Assembly: GCA_938002655.1 (NCBI GenBank)
Contig: CALLAC010000010.1
Location: 62,001 to 126,000 of the forward strand
Length of the DNA: 64,000 nucleotides
Direction of reading: 5' to 3'
Source of the DNA: an uncultured Cytophagales bacterium
Lineage (GTDB): Bacteria > Bacteroidota > Bacteroidia > Cytophagales > Thermonemataceae
Positions 54,334-63,436 of the stretch are shown here, in pieces. The notes beneath the pieces are model-generated. The model saw nothing but the letters and a program-made list of their open reading frames with translations, made no database searches and had not been told where the DNA came from. Each line of letters starts with the position of its first letter. The first letter of the stretch is position 1. Position numbers and translations under genes: made by a program.

Positions 54334-55092
54334 TTAGGCATATCCCACGATTTTATAGACTGCAAAACCAACTATTTCGTGTAAAAGCACATACCAGTAA
54401 TAAAGCGATTTTTCATTGGGTATGAGCCAAGCCGCCGGTAGCCAACTACGATTTTGGCTATAAAAATCTACCGAAAAAACATCTACGGCAACACCTACTC
54501 GTTCAAAACATGCCTTGGCTCGCCGTAAATGAAAAGCCGAAGTAATCAGCAAATATTTTTGATTAGGAAACTGCTTTTGTAAAATTTTTGCAGAAAAAAG
54601 AGCATTTTCACGCGTATTCAGCGATTTTTCTTCTAGGATAATATCACTTTCGGCTACGCCTGCAAGCAATAAAATTTTCTTTATTTCTTTACCTTCATGA
54701 ATATCTTTTTCAAAAAAATGCCCTCCCGAAACTAAAATTTTCTTGATTTTGCCCATCTTGTAAAGCAGAAATGTATGCGTAAGACGATCACCACCTTTGT
54801 TGAGATAAAGCCTATCGGCAGGTTCTTTCTGTGCATTTGAAATACCTGTGAGCAAAATACCTACTTCATAATTTTGCACTTTTTCCCAAGCTGTAGCAGG
54901 CACTTCCCAAGCCAACAGAGCTTCGTTGATAAAAAACGGATTGGTGAAAAATAAAAGCAAACCTATTCCCCAACGAAAAAACTTTTCCTTGCGTTTAGAA
55001 TTTTTACTAAAAATACTTATCGCAAAACAAATCAGTATCCAAGTAAGCGGCATTAGGAAATAAAAAAGCGTTTTAGAAAGAATATAAAACAT
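54334..55092 (-). CDS. YdcF/DUF218-family membrane protein
   Basis: 252 residues. Two N-terminal transmembrane helices (about 4-28 and 40-55) lead into a DUF218 domain in the periplasm: 'GILLTGISNAQKEPADRLYLNKGGDRLTHTFLLYKMGKIKKILVSGG' and 'ENALFSAKILQKQFPNQKYLLITSAFHLRRAKACFERVGV' contain the conserved family blocks. ElyC (E. coli) and SanA are relatives acting in envelope or lipid-carrier biology, but this protein's reaction is not known. ATG 55092 gives a normal start; the frame extends to 55125. It diverges from the BLUF gene. Confidence 0.88.
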   Translation of the reverse strand: MFYILSKTLFYFLMPLTWILICFAISIFSKNSKRKEKFFRWGIGLLLFFTNPFFINEALLAWEVPATAWEKVQNYEVGILLTGISNAQKEPADRLYLNKGGDRLTHTFLLYKMGKIKKILVSGGHFFEKDIHEGKEIKKILLLAGVAESDIILEEKSLNTRENALFSAKILQKQFPNQKYLLITSAFHLRRAKACFERVGVAVDVFSVDFYSQNRSWLPAAWLIPNEKSLYYWYVLLHEIVGFAVYKIVGYA

Positions 55093-55168
55093 AACATCTC
55101 TTTTTGAAAGCAGAAAGTTAAGCAAACAATTTTACTTCTTTTATGTTTTAAGTGAAAAAGAAAAAGCT

Positions 55169-55588
55169 ATGTTAGCACAGTTGTTTTATGTAAGCAAGCG
55201 TTCGCCAAAGTGTAGCGACGAAGATATTAAAAAAATTTTAGAAGTTAGTGTAGCAAATAATGCTAAAAAGAACATTACAGGCGTTTTACTGTATTCTAAA
55301 GAAAAGTTTTTGCAATGTATTGAAGGCGAACTGAACCATTTATTAGCCCTTTACGACAAAATCAAGTTAGACAAGCGTCATTCAGAAGCTATAATGTTAG
55401 GTCTAATTCCTGTAAAAGAGCGAAATTTTCCGAGTTGGCAAATGGCAGGTAAATCCGTAGATTTGAACAAAGTAGATTTTCAGTTGCAAATGAGTGCCGC
55501 CGAAAGAGAAGAATTTGCAGATATACTCTCGGGCAAGGCAAAGTCGGCAGAAAGAGTTAACAAAATCATTCAACTTTTCTTCAAATAA
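55169..55588 (+). CDS. Short BLUF-domain blue-light photoreceptor
   Basis: 139 residues, essentially a lone BLUF domain plus C-terminal helices. It binds FAD and senses blue light. The photoactive residues are present: Y7 ('FYVSK'), N31 in 'NNAKKNITGVLLY', Q49 in 'FLQCIEGE', and W90/M92 in 'FPSWQMAG'. This pattern matches the PixD/Slr1694 type. There is no EAL, GGDEF or DNA-binding output domain, so signalling must go through a partner protein. The C-terminal ~45 residues form the two capping helices. It has its own short transcript ending at a bidirectional hairpin. It lies 0.7 kb from an FeS photolyase gene. Confidence 0.9.
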   Translation: MLAQLFYVSKRSPKCSDEDIKKILEVSVANNAKKNITGVLLYSKEKFLQCIEGELNHLLALYDKIKLDKRHSEAIMLGLIPVKERNFPSWQMAGKSVDLNKVDFQLQMSAAEREEFADILSGKAKSAERVNKIIQLFFK

Positions 55589-55594
55589 GCAATC

Positions 55595-55619
55595 AAACCT
55601 TCCTTTTCAAGGAAGGTTT
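55595..55619. terminator. Bidirectional terminator between the BLUF gene and accB
   Basis: AAACCTTCCTT (55595-55605) pairs perfectly with AAGGAAGGTTT (55609-55619) across a 3-nt loop, with A- and T-rich flanks. Confidence 0.8.
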
Positions 55620-55625
55620 AGTTAT

Positions 55626-56114
55626 TTAGAGTGGTTCAACTAAGAACAGGGGTTGGTCATATTCTACGGGGCTGGCATTTTCTACTAAAACCTTTACGAT
55701 ACGCCCTGCTACTTCCGATTCAATTTCATTGAAAAGTTTCATTGCTTCTATAATACACACTACTTGTCCGGGTTTGATTTCATCACCTACATTGACAAAG
55801 TTGGGAGCATCGGGCTTGGGAGCTCTGTAAAATGTTCCAATCATAGGCGATTTGATAGTCAGATAGTTGCCCAAAGAAGTGGATTTGCTCTCTGTATTAG
55901 GTTGGACTTCTGTTTGTGGAGTTGGTTTAACATTGGGAGTAGTAGCTGTTGCCGCAGGTACTACAACAGAGGCTGAATTCGTAGGTAGTTCTATTTTTGC
56001 TGAGCCGCTATATCTTTTTACACTAATTTTGAATTCATCGGTTTCAATATGCACTTCATCAAGCGGTGATTGAGCGATAAAATCTATCAAGTCACGAATT
56101 TCTTTAGCTTTCAT
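55626..56114 (-). CDS. accB: Biotin carboxyl carrier protein of acetyl-CoA carboxylase
   Basis: 162 residues, the usual AccB size. An N-terminal 'MKAKEIRDLIDFIAQSPLDEVHIE' segment starts it, then a Pro/Ala/Thr linker (about 45-80), then the biotinyl domain. The biotin attachment site is K126 in 'CIIEAMKLFNEIE'. 'SPMIGTFYRAPKPDAPNFVNVGDEIKPGQ' is the AccB-specific thumb region, separating it from other biotinyl domains. The protein carries the carboxyl group from AccC to the carboxyltransferase, the first step of fatty acid synthesis. accC is not adjacent. ATG 56114 is preferred over the longer frame to 56276. Confidence 0.95.
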   Translation of the reverse strand: MKAKEIRDLIDFIAQSPLDEVHIETDEFKISVKRYSGSAKIELPTNSASVVVPAATATTPNVKPTPQTEVQPNTESKSTSLGNYLTIKSPMIGTFYRAPKPDAPNFVNVGDEIKPGQVVCIIEAMKLFNEIESEVAGRIVKVLVENASPVEYDQPLFLVEPL

Positions 56115-56323
56115 TGCGAAAAAATTTTGGTGGAATACTCTTTTGCAAAGTGCCTCAAATATGCAAGGTTTTCTTGTAAAAACAAAACAAGGTTTATAAA
56201 TTTTTCTGCAATTGTTCGAAAGAAAGCAGGCAGTAAGAAGTAAAGTTTCAATGATGATGCATAAGAAAAAAAGCAAAACACGTAATCGTTGTAGCTCAAC
56301 TTTTGATGTATAGTTTTGGATTT

Positions 56324-57859
56324 TTACAAGTTTTCTGCATTATTTCTATACCATTGAGCTTGCTCTACGATTTTCTGCAATTCTGTTGGGTGCATTTTAG
56401 AAAGCATCTGATATACGATTCTAATACGCTGATTTTTAGCAAGTTTTTCTCGGTGCCGATAGTGAAACTCCCAGTACAAACTATTCAAGGGGCAGGCTTT
56501 TTCGCCGTATCTTTTTTTCTTGTCGTAGTAGCAATTTTCGCAGTAGTTGCTCATTTTATCCATATAATTTGCCGAAGCTGTATAAGGTTTGCTTGCTATC
56601 AAACCACCATCGGCATATTGGCTCATACCTCTGGTATTGGTGATTTCAACCCATTCAATGGCATCTCTGTAAATTCCTAAGTACCATTTGTCTACTTCAT
56701 CAGGCGAAACACCCAAAAGTAGTGCTATGTTTCCTGTAACCATGAGCCTTTGAATATGATGAGCAAAGGCTTCCTGCAGAGATTGCATAATGACTTGCCG
56801 AGCACAATTCATTCGAGTTTTGCCCGTCCAGTACCAAGAAGGCAAAGGAGCTGAATGCCCCAAATAATTATTTTGGGCGTAATCAGGCATTTTAGCCCAA
56901 TACACACCACGCATATATTCACGCCAACCTAAAATCTGCCGTACAAAACCCTCAACCTGAGCTATGGAAATTTTTTCTGCATTATTTTGCCAAGTTGTAA
57001 TTGCTTTTTCTAGCACTTCCAAAGGGTGTAAAAGTTTTACGTTCAAAGCAAAAGAAAGTTGTGAATGGAATAAATGAGGTTCTTGTGTATGCATGGCATC
57101 TTCATAAGTGCCAAAATAGGGAAGCAAATTGTTTACAAAATGTTCTAAAAGCATTAAGGCTTGCTTACGTGAAATAGGTACATTCAAGATATTATTGTTT
57201 GGCAAAAAGCCAATGGTTCGAACTTTCTGTTTTTGTAGCAGTTCAATCAAATCGGCTACATTGTTGGGTAAATACAGCTCTTTGGGTACAGGAACTTGAT
57301 AGCTAAATTTCTTACGATTTTCAGCATCATAGTTCCAGCGTCCTGTAAGAGGCTGGTCACCTTCCATTAGAATATTGTACTTTTTTCGCATTTGGCGATA
57401 GAAACTTTCCAAAAGATATTTTTTAGCCCCGAAATGCTGGTCAAGGTCTTCTCTTTTGCTCAAAAAATGCTCTGTATCAAAAGCTTGGCTTGCAATAGGA
57501 ATATTTTGGCAAAATTCTTTTAGTTGTGTATCCAAGCGATACTCATCGGGTAATTGGTATTCAAATCGTCGAATTGGAAATTTATGCATCAGAAATTCCA
57601 AATTTTTGCATAAGTCTTGTTGATTTTCAGGGTTATCTAATGCAAAATAAAAAACCTTATGACCTGCATTTTGCAATTCTTGGGCAAAATTTCGCATGGC
57701 GGCGAAAAAAGCAAGAATTTTTTGTACGTGATGCACAACGTAGTCAGTCTCTTGGCGAATTTCCATTAGCACGTAGAGCGTTCTTTCCTCTTTTTCTTTG
57801 AACCAAGAGTGATTGCTATTGAGTTGGTCGCCAAGTATAAGCCGAAGTGTCTGAAACAT
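56324..57859 (-). CDS. FeS-BCP-type cryptochrome/photolyase (PhrB-like)
   Basis: 511 residues. 'LRLILGDQLNSNHSWF' opens the protein, typical of the iron-sulfur bacterial cryptochrome/photolyase group. The four cysteines holding the 4Fe-4S cluster are C352, C440, C443 and C456 ('MNCARQ', 'YCENCYY', 'EKACPLN'), with spacing as in the (6-4) photolyase PhrB. The FAD-binding helical region includes 'GFVRQILGWREYMRGVYW' and 'HHIQRLMVTGNIALLLGVSPDEV'. It should repair UV (6-4) photoproducts using light, or act as a blue-light sensor. It neighbours accB and, beyond it, the BLUF gene. Confidence 0.94.
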   Translation of the reverse strand: MFQTLRLILGDQLNSNHSWFKEKEERTLYVLMEIRQETDYVVHHVQKILAFFAAMRNFAQELQNAGHKVFYFALDNPENQQDLCKNLEFLMHKFPIRRFEYQLPDEYRLDTQLKEFCQNIPIASQAFDTEHFLSKREDLDQHFGAKKYLLESFYRQMRKKYNILMEGDQPLTGRWNYDAENRKKFSYQVPVPKELYLPNNVADLIELLQKQKVRTIGFLPNNNILNVPISRKQALMLLEHFVNNLLPYFGTYEDAMHTQEPHLFHSQLSFALNVKLLHPLEVLEKAITTWQNNAEKISIAQVEGFVRQILGWREYMRGVYWAKMPDYAQNNYLGHSAPLPSWYWTGKTRMNCARQVIMQSLQEAFAHHIQRLMVTGNIALLLGVSPDEVDKWYLGIYRDAIEWVEITNTRGMSQYADGGLIASKPYTASANYMDKMSNYCENCYYDKKKRYGEKACPLNSLYWEFHYRHREKLAKNQRIRIVYQMLSKMHPTELQKIVEQAQWYRNNAENL

Positions 57860-57888
57860 ATTCGTAGCTGTAAGCCATTAGTGAAGGT

Positions 57889-58413
57889 TCAAAAATTGAT
57901 AAATTTTTCAATCTGATTATCAATAAGTTGCAAATAAAAATCATTGGTTATTTGCTCATTTTTCATATTTTTTTCAATCTGAATAAGTTTCACCTTGTAG
58001 CCCAAAATGTGTGCATTGAGGTAAGAAAAAATATCAGTTAGATGGCTAAGAGCCAAAGTTCCGCCTTGTATTCCGGCTGAAAGTCCTACAAGAGCAATTT
58101 TTTTATCTGTAAAAGCATTGGGGTAAGGCATTCCATCAATGAAAGCCTTTAAAACTCCGGGAAAAGAGCCATTATACTCTGGAACGATAAAAATGAGCTT
58201 TTCAGAAGCCAAGACCTTTTCACGCAAAGCATTGAAAACAGGATTTTTGCCTTCGTTTTCATAGAGAGCTGAAACGATAAAATCGGGTGGTAAATCTTTC
58301 AAATTGATGATTTCGGCTTGGGCTTGCTTACTGTGTAAAACTTGTTGGTAATACTCGGCAATGATTTCAGAAGTAGAATCGTTTCGATTGGTACTTACAA
58401 CAATGGTTATCAT
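57889..58413 (-). CDS. NADPH-dependent FMN reductase-family flavoprotein
   Basis: 174 residues, flavodoxin-like fold. 'ITIVVSTNRNDSTSEIIAEYY' gives the phosphate-binding loop (Ser, Arg, Ser), and 'KLIFIVPEYNGSFPGVLKAFIDGMPYPN' is the FMN-binding signature PEYNxSxPGxLKxxID of this family. 'IALVGLSAGIQGGTLALSHL' contacts the flavin. Such enzymes reduce FMN, quinones or other acceptors in the cytoplasm. It lies 29 nt upstream of the photolyase start on the same strand, so they may be cotranscribed. ATG 58413 fits the family; the frame extends to 58560 without support. Confidence 0.9.
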   Translation of the reverse strand: MITIVVSTNRNDSTSEIIAEYYQQVLHSKQAQAEIINLKDLPPDFIVSALYENEGKNPVFNALREKVLASEKLIFIVPEYNGSFPGVLKAFIDGMPYPNAFTDKKIALVGLSAGIQGGTLALSHLTDIFSYLNAHILGYKVKLIQIEKNMKNEQITNDFYLQLIDNQIEKFINF

Positions 58414-58562
58414 ACAAACCAGATTTGACTGCTCGTTTTTCCAATTCAAAAACCTAAAAAAGCAGATAAAGTTTGCTTTTGCACAAATTTTTCTAAAAAA
58501 ATTTGGATTACAGCAATTTTTCCTTGTATTTTGAAGGGCTAAATATTGAAAAAATAACAAGT

Positions 58563-59948
58563 ATGCAGAAACCGATTACTTCTACAAATGCACACCCACC
58601 TGGATTGTACTTGCTTTTCTTTACTGAAATGTGGGAGCGTTTCAGTTATTATGGTATGCGAGGCATTCTTACGCTCTATCTTTCCAAAACTGTAATGCAA
58701 GGCGGGTTAGGATTTGCCAAAGATGATGCCCCCATTATTTATGGCTGGTTTACAGGGCTTGTTTATCTAACGCCTATCATTGGAGGTTATATTGCCGATA
58801 GGTACATAGGACAGAGAAGAGCTATTCTCATAGGCGGTATTACGATGATGTTTGGGCAATTTAGTTTGGCTTCAACTCCTCAATTAGGGGTTTGGGCTAC
58901 TTGGTTAGGGCTTGCATTGCTCATTATTGGAAATGGATTTTTCAAACCTAGTATCTCAACCATTGTAGGGGCATTATATCCACAAGGCGACCCTCGTCGT
59001 GATAGTGCTTTTACCATTTTTTATATGGGTATCAATTTGGGAGCATTCTTTGCACCTTTGGTATGCGGTTATTTAGCAGAAGATTTATTTGCCGTAAAAA
59101 AAGTAGTTGATGGCAAAGAAGTTATTGAACGCTATGCTTTTGAATATGGCTTTTTGGCGGCGGGTATAGGTATGCTCATAGGACAGATTGTATTCAATAC
59201 GCTAGCACCTCGCTTGCTTGGAAGTATTGGAAAAGGTGTAAAAATTCAAAGTAAAGAAGAGCAAGAGCTACACAATCAGCCACTTACCGAAGAAGAACGC
59301 GATAGAATGGCAGTTATTCTAACGCTTACTATTTTTGCGGTGTTCTTTTGGGCAGGTTTTGAGCAAGCAGGCAGTTCCTTTACCCTTTACGCCGATAGCT
59401 ACATCAATCGCCAAATAGGCAATTTCGTCATACCTACGTCTTGGTTTCAGTCTGTCAATCCACTTTTTATTGTGGCTTTAGGACCGCTTTTTTCTATCCT
59501 TTGGTTGAATTTGGCAAAAAAAGGAAAAGATTTGAGCATACCCGTAAAAATGAGTTTAGGAATAGTTTTATTAGGCATTGGTTTTTTCTTTATGGTAGGA
59601 GCCGTATTAGAACGTGGTGGCAATAGCACCGATGTCAATATTAAAGCAAATTTGATGTGGCTGGTGCTTACGTACTTATTTCATACAATAGCCGAACTAT
59701 GTCTTTCACCCATAGGTCTTTCAATGGTTACACGCCTTGCTCCCGTAAAACTTATTTCAATGCTTATGGGTGTTTGGTTTTTGGCTCCATTTTTGGGACA
59801 GACTGTGAGCGGTTATATTGCCAGCTATGTAGAAAGATTGGGAGCTTTGGAAATATTTGCCGCTATTGGAGGTTTTGCCATACTTGCAGGACTTGTGCTT
59901 TTTGCTATCTCTGGCAAGCTAGTAAAAATGATGCACGGCAGAGGCTAA
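58563..59948 (+). CDS. POT/PTR-family proton-coupled peptide transporter
   Basis: 461 residues with about 12-14 transmembrane helices. The ExxERFxYY motif is 'EMWERFSYYGMRG', with E22, E25, R26 and F27, coupling proton movement to di/tripeptide uptake. 'GGYIADRYIGQRRAILIGG' is the second POT signature, 'FTIFYMGINLGAFFAPLVCGYL' the PTR2 pattern. It imports small peptides across the inner membrane, which would complement the secreted protease elsewhere in the window. ATG 58563 gives the correct N-terminus; the upstream extension to 58503 is not supported. A hairpin follows. Confidence 0.92.
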   Translation: MQKPITSTNAHPPGLYLLFFTEMWERFSYYGMRGILTLYLSKTVMQGGLGFAKDDAPIIYGWFTGLVYLTPIIGGYIADRYIGQRRAILIGGITMMFGQFSLASTPQLGVWATWLGLALLIIGNGFFKPSISTIVGALYPQGDPRRDSAFTIFYMGINLGAFFAPLVCGYLAEDLFAVKKVVDGKEVIERYAFEYGFLAAGIGMLIGQIVFNTLAPRLLGSIGKGVKIQSKEEQELHNQPLTEEERDRMAVILTLTIFAVFFWAGFEQAGSSFTLYADSYINRQIGNFVIPTSWFQSVNPLFIVALGPLFSILWLNLAKKGKDLSIPVKMSLGIVLLGIGFFFMVGAVLERGGNSTDVNIKANLMWLVLTYLFHTIAELCLSPIGLSMVTRLAPVKLISMLMGVWFLAPFLGQTVSGYIASYVERLGALEIFAAIGGFAILAGLVLFAISGKLVKMMHGRG

Positions 59949-59958
59949 CAAAATCAAT

Positions 59959-59986
59959 ACAGGGACGCAACACAATGCGTCCCTGT
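59959..59986. terminator. Hairpin terminator between the POT and SRPBCC genes
   Basis: ACAGGGACGCA (59959-59969) pairs perfectly with TGCGTCCCTGT (59976-59986), loop ACACAA, with T-rich sequence after it. It separates two convergent genes and is GC-rich relative to its surroundings. Confidence 0.75.
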
Positions 59987-59994
59987 TTATTTTA

Positions 59995-60468
59995 TTACTG
60001 CAAAACTGCTGTTCGAGGGAATATCTGTTCTAAGATCTTGTATCGATAGTCAAAAATGTATTCCAGACGCTTACGCACAAAAAGAGCATTGGCTATTTTG
60101 CCCAAAAGCCCCAAGGGAATCTTATAGCTTACCAAGTCTTCCATTTCTACGCCTTCACGAACCTTGCGAAAATGATGCTGATGATGCCAAAAGCTGTATG
60201 GACCAAATCGCTGTTCATCTACAAAGAAGTAGGGTTCTCTAACATGGGTAATTTCAGTTACCCAGTTCATCGGAATGCCTAACAAAGGACGTACCTTATA
60301 GGCAATAATCATTCCTGCATACATCTTCTGTTCGGGGCTGATAAGTTTCACCTCGAAGCCCATATCAGGTGGCGTTATTTTTTTCAGATTGAAGGGTGAT
60401 GAGAAAAACTCCCAAGCTTCTTCCAAAGAAATAGGCAGAACTTGCTTACGATACAATTGGTAGAGCAT
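59995..60468 (-). CDS. SRPBCC/START-like ligand-binding protein
   Basis: 157 residues with the SRPBCC (polyketide cyclase/coenzyme Q-binding) pattern. 'LPISLEEAWEFFSSPFNLKKITPPDMGFEV' is the N-terminal helix-grip signature, and 'WVTEITHVREPYFFVDEQRFGPYSFWHHQHHF' follows, with a run of His and aromatic residues lining the presumed cavity. Relatives bind hydrophobic ligands or act as cell-division-inhibitor-like proteins; no specific ligand is known here. The SDR oxidoreductase gene lies 72 nt upstream on the same strand, so coexpression is possible. Confidence 0.85.
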   Translation of the reverse strand: MLYQLYRKQVLPISLEEAWEFFSSPFNLKKITPPDMGFEVKLISPEQKMYAGMIIAYKVRPLLGIPMNWVTEITHVREPYFFVDEQRFGPYSFWHHQHHFRKVREGVEMEDLVSYKIPLGLLGKIANALFVRKRLEYIFDYRYKILEQIFPRTAVLQ

Positions 60469-60540
60469 AAGTAGTACGGAATAAATTTTTCATTTTATAC
60501 TACTTGTACAGATAAAATGTTTTGCTTTGATATAGGAAAG

Positions 60541-61425
60541 TTATCCTTTTTTACGCATCTGCTCCAAAAAATCCCACATTTGTTCGGGTAGAGCAACAAG
60601 GTCGTTAAATTCGCCTGCTCCCCGAATCCATTCGCCACCATCAATGGTAATCACCTCGCCATTGATATAAGCAGAGAAATCGGACATCAGATAAGCGGCT
60701 AAATTGGCAAGCTCTTGGTGCTCTCCTACTCTACCTACGGGAATACGATGTTCAGGAGCGAGTTTTTTACCCAAATCTGTTTCGGCAAGTGCAGGCGGAA
60801 ACAAACGCTCCCATGCTCCAGGGGTAGGAAAAGGACCAGGAGCAATAGCATTGAAGCGAATTTTATACCTTGCCCACTCAACAGCAAGCGAGCGTGTAAG
60901 AGCCAGCACTCCTGCTTTGGCACAAGCCGAAGGCACTACAAAGCCCGAGCCTGTCCATGCATAAGTAGTTACAATACTTAAAACACTAGCTGGAATTTGC
61001 TCTTTTATCCAGTATTTACCGAAAGCAAGTGTGCAGTAATAGGTGCCTTTTAGAACAATGTCTACAACGGTATCAAAAGCTCTTGCGGAAAGTCTTTCAG
61101 TAGGACTAATAAAGTTTCCTGCGGCATTATTGACAAGCCCATTTACTTTGCCAAAACGTTCAATACTTTGGGTAAGCATTTCTTCTACTTCCTCATATTT
61201 ACGCACATCGCAAGCAAAATAAGCGATGTTGGCATTATTGGTTTCTGATGCAAGTTTTTGAGCCGCTTCTTGCAAAACTTCTTTTTTTCGGCTTGTGATT
61301 ACTACATTTGCCCCAAGTTCTAAAAAATACTTACTCATAGAATAGCCCAGACCTGTACCGCCGCCTGTAACTACTATGGTTTTGCCCGAAAGAGCATTTT
61401 CGCGTAACATTCCTTGTGTGTACAT
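60541..61425 (-). CDS. SDR oxidoreductase, 2,4-dienoyl-CoA reductase-like
   Basis: 294 residues, Rossmann fold. The cofactor loop 'TGGGTGLG' is at 20-27, preferring NADP(H) by the following 'SRKKE'. 'NNAAGNFISPTERLS' is the SDR core motif. The classical YxxxK is replaced by 'VVPSACAKAG', the Ser-x-x-x-Lys arrangement seen in mitochondrial-type 2,4-dienoyl-CoA reductases, where an upstream Tyr assists. This supports reduction of 2,4-dienoyl-CoA during breakdown of unsaturated fatty acids. It lies between the SRPBCC gene and mnmA, all leftward. A shorter start (61410) is possible. Confidence 0.88.
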   Translation of the reverse strand: MYTQGMLRENALSGKTIVVTGGGTGLGYSMSKYFLELGANVVITSRKKEVLQEAAQKLASETNNANIAYFACDVRKYEEVEEMLTQSIERFGKVNGLVNNAAGNFISPTERLSARAFDTVVDIVLKGTYYCTLAFGKYWIKEQIPASVLSIVTTYAWTGSGFVVPSACAKAGVLALTRSLAVEWARYKIRFNAIAPGPFPTPGAWERLFPPALAETDLGKKLAPEHRIPVGRVGEHQELANLAAYLMSDFSAYINGEVITIDGGEWIRGAGEFNDLVALPEQMWDFLEQMRKKG

Positions 61426-61470
61426 AAGTAAAAGTGGTTTATGGTTTAATGATTTTAGGAAAATTTAACT

Positions 61471-62640
61471 TCAAGCAATCACTCCCGAACCTATGAGTTC
61501 ATTTTTTTCGTACCAAACTACAAACTGCCCAGGCGTAATGGCTTGTTGAGCTTGTTCAAAAATAACATACAAAAAATTGGTTTCCTGATAAAGTGTAGCC
61601 TTATTCAGCGGCTGTCGGTAACGAATACGAGCCGAATATTCTCTTTTTTCGCCTACTTGCATACGCAAATCTTCACGAACCCAATGCACATCTGCATTTC
61701 GTACTCGCAAGCCTTTTCGGTTCAGAGCAGGGTGGTCGTGTCCTTGACCTACATAAACGATATTTTCTGTAACATCGGTAGCTATTACAAACAAAGGTTT
61801 GGGTTTACCTCCTACATTCAAACCTTTTCTTTGCCCAATGGTAAAAAAGTGTGCCCCAATATGCTCACCCACAAATTTGCCATCAGAAGAATGAAAATGA
61901 TAGGGTTCGGTAAGTGTATGTAGGTTGTCGTTTTTGCCGTTCTGCTTAAAAATGGGGCTGTTTGCGTCAATTTCAATAATTCTACCTTTTTTAGGAGCAA
62001 GCTGTTGTTGCAAGAAGTCGGGCAATCGAATTTTACCTACAAAACACAAGCCCTGTGAGTCTTTTTTTTCGGCAGTAATCAAATCTGCTTTTTTAGCAAT
62101 AGCTCTCACCTCACTTTTCTGCAGATGTCCTATCGGGAAAAGAGCTTTGGCGAGTTGCTCTTGGGTAAGTTGGCAAAGAAAGTAGCTTTGATCTTTATTG
62201 ATATCGTTTCCAGCAAGCAGACGATATATGGTTTTTCCTTCTTTGATAAAACTATCTTTCTGTGCGTAATGTCCTGTGGCTACAAAATCAGCACCCAATC
62301 GGAGAGCGGCATTCAAAAACACATCAAATTTTATTTCTCGGTTACAAAGTACATCAGGATTAGGTGTTCTACCTGCTTTATACTCTGCAAACATATAATC
62401 TACAATTCGCTGTTTGTATGCCTTGCTCAAATCTAACACACGAAATGGAATATTTAGTTTTTCGGCTACGATGAGAGCATCGTTGCTATCTTCTACCCAA
62501 GGGCATTCATTATTGATAACAACGCTTTCGTCGTGCCAATTTTTCATAAAAATTCCAATTACTTCATAGCCTTGCTCTTTGAGTAAGTATGCCGCCACAC
62601 TAGAATCTACTCCTCCCGACATTCCAACTACTACACGCAT
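61471..62640 (-). CDS. mnmA: tRNA-specific 2-thiouridylase MnmA
   Basis: 389 residues. It adds sulfur to U34 of tRNA(Lys/Glu/Gln), improving codon reading. PP-loop 'SGGVDS' at 8-13; catalytic cysteines C99 in '[13 protein letters not shown]' and C199 in 'GLCFVGKI' form the persulfide pair. '[14 protein letters not shown]' and the C-terminal '[19 protein letters not shown]' are family signatures. Sulfur would come from IscS or Tus-type relays elsewhere. It is the leftward gene at the edge of a 319-bp control region. Confidence 0.96.
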   Translation of the reverse strand: MRVVVGMSGGVDSSVAAYLLKEQGYEVIGIFMKNWHDESVVINNECPWVEDSNDALIVAEKLNIPFRVLDLSKAYKQRIVDYMFAEYKAGRTPNPDVLCNREIKFDVFLNAALRLGADFVATGHYAQKDSFIKEGKTIYRLLAGNDINKDQSYFLCQLTQEQLAKALFPIGHLQKSEVRAIAKKADLITAEKKDSQGLCFVGKIRLPDFLQQQLAPKKGRIIEIDANSPIFKQNGKNDNLHTLTEPYHFHSSDGKFVGEHIGAHFFTIGQRKGLNVGGKPKPLFVIATDVTENIVYVGQGHDHPALNRKGLRVRNADVHWVREDLRMQVGEKREYSARIRYRQPLNKATLYQETNFLYVIFEQAQQAITPGQFVVWYEKNELIGSGVIA

Positions 62641-62959
62641 TTGCTTATCCAGATTAAAATGATTTTCAAGATTTACAAGAATTTGTCATTAGGTTTTCTA
62701 AACCTTTTAAAAAACGCTCGAAAATAGTTTTTTGTTAAGCATTCTGCAAAAATATTTATTGAGCTGGCATTATGGATAAAGCCGTTTCTATTTTTATGCT
62801 TGTTGTTGGCTTTTCAAAACAATATCCCACATTTTACTCTTGCTACTCGGATTTTGTAAGAAAATTTGAATATTTTTTTGATTTTTTTTTGTTTTTCAGA
62901 AAAAAAATAGGTTCTTTGAAGAAAAATGTTCAATTCTCTCACAATTTAATTTTATTTTT
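62641..62959. other. 319-bp intergenic region upstream of mnmA and the small lipoprotein gene
   Basis: AT-rich divergent control region. On the minus strand TATTTTTG (62754-62747) fits the -7 element for mnmA, without a clear -33 partner. A 63-codon frame at 62772-62963 has no start context, no homology and poor composition, and is judged non-coding. No RNA structure stands out. Confidence 0.55.
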
Positions 62960-63364
62960 ATGAAAAGACTATCCCAAATTTTGCTTTTAGTGGTAGCTAT
63001 TGCTATGGTAGCCTGCAAAGGAAATCCCAAGGATTTAATTGCTAGAAAGTGGGTCATTGATGTTGAGGCTTTGAAGAAAGAAAGTGAAAAAGAAGGTAAA
63101 AAAATTTCTGATACCGAAATGAAACTTGCTGTAGATATGATGAAGGATATGTATCTTGATTTCAAAAAAGATGGCTCTTTGGAAGCAAGTATGATGGGAC
63201 AAAAAGCCAAAGGCACTTGGTCTATTAGTGATGATGGTAAAAAGTTGAAAATGAAAATTGAAGGTGAAGACAAAGAAAGTGAAATAGAAGTTCTTGAACT
63301 CACTAAATCCAAAATGGTAGGAAAAGGCAATAACCAAACTTTAACCCTTAAAGCCGCCAACTAA
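62960..63364 (+). CDS. Small lipocalin-like lipoprotein
   Basis: 134 residues. A lipoprotein signal ends 'VAIAMVAC' with lipid-attachment C19. The mature domain, with 'IARKWVIDVEALKKES', 'LDFKKDGSLEASMMGQKAKGTWSISDDGKKLKMKIEGED' and 'EIEVLELTKSKMVG', follows the beta-strand pattern of Bacteroidota lipocalin-like lipoproteins, in which a Trp follows the first Lys. It is probably surface- or periplasm-exposed; ligand unknown. A strong terminator follows. Confidence 0.82.
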   Translation: MKRLSQILLLVVAIAMVACKGNPKDLIARKWVIDVEALKKESEKEGKKISDTEMKLAVDMMKDMYLDFKKDGSLEASMMGQKAKGTWSISDDGKKLKMKIEGEDKESEIEVLELTKSKMVGKGNNQTLTLKAAN

Positions 63365-63394
63365 GTTTCAAAAAAGCCTTATTCTTTGACCCAA

Positions 63395-63418
63395 AAGCCC
63401 TGCCCAAGCAGGGTTTTT
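63395..63418 (+). terminator. Rho-independent terminator after the lipocalin-like gene
   Basis: CCCTGC (63398-63403) and GCAGGG (63408-63413), extended by G-T and A-T pairs, with a 4-nt loop and six T after the stem. Confidence 0.82.
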
Positions 63419-63436
63419 TATTGCTCCAAGAAAATA

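Noticed and set aside
62772..62963. 63-codon + strand frame upstream of the lipocalin-like gene
   Set aside because: Aromatic-rich translation from an AT-rich control region, overlaps the next start, no recognisable motif or start signal.
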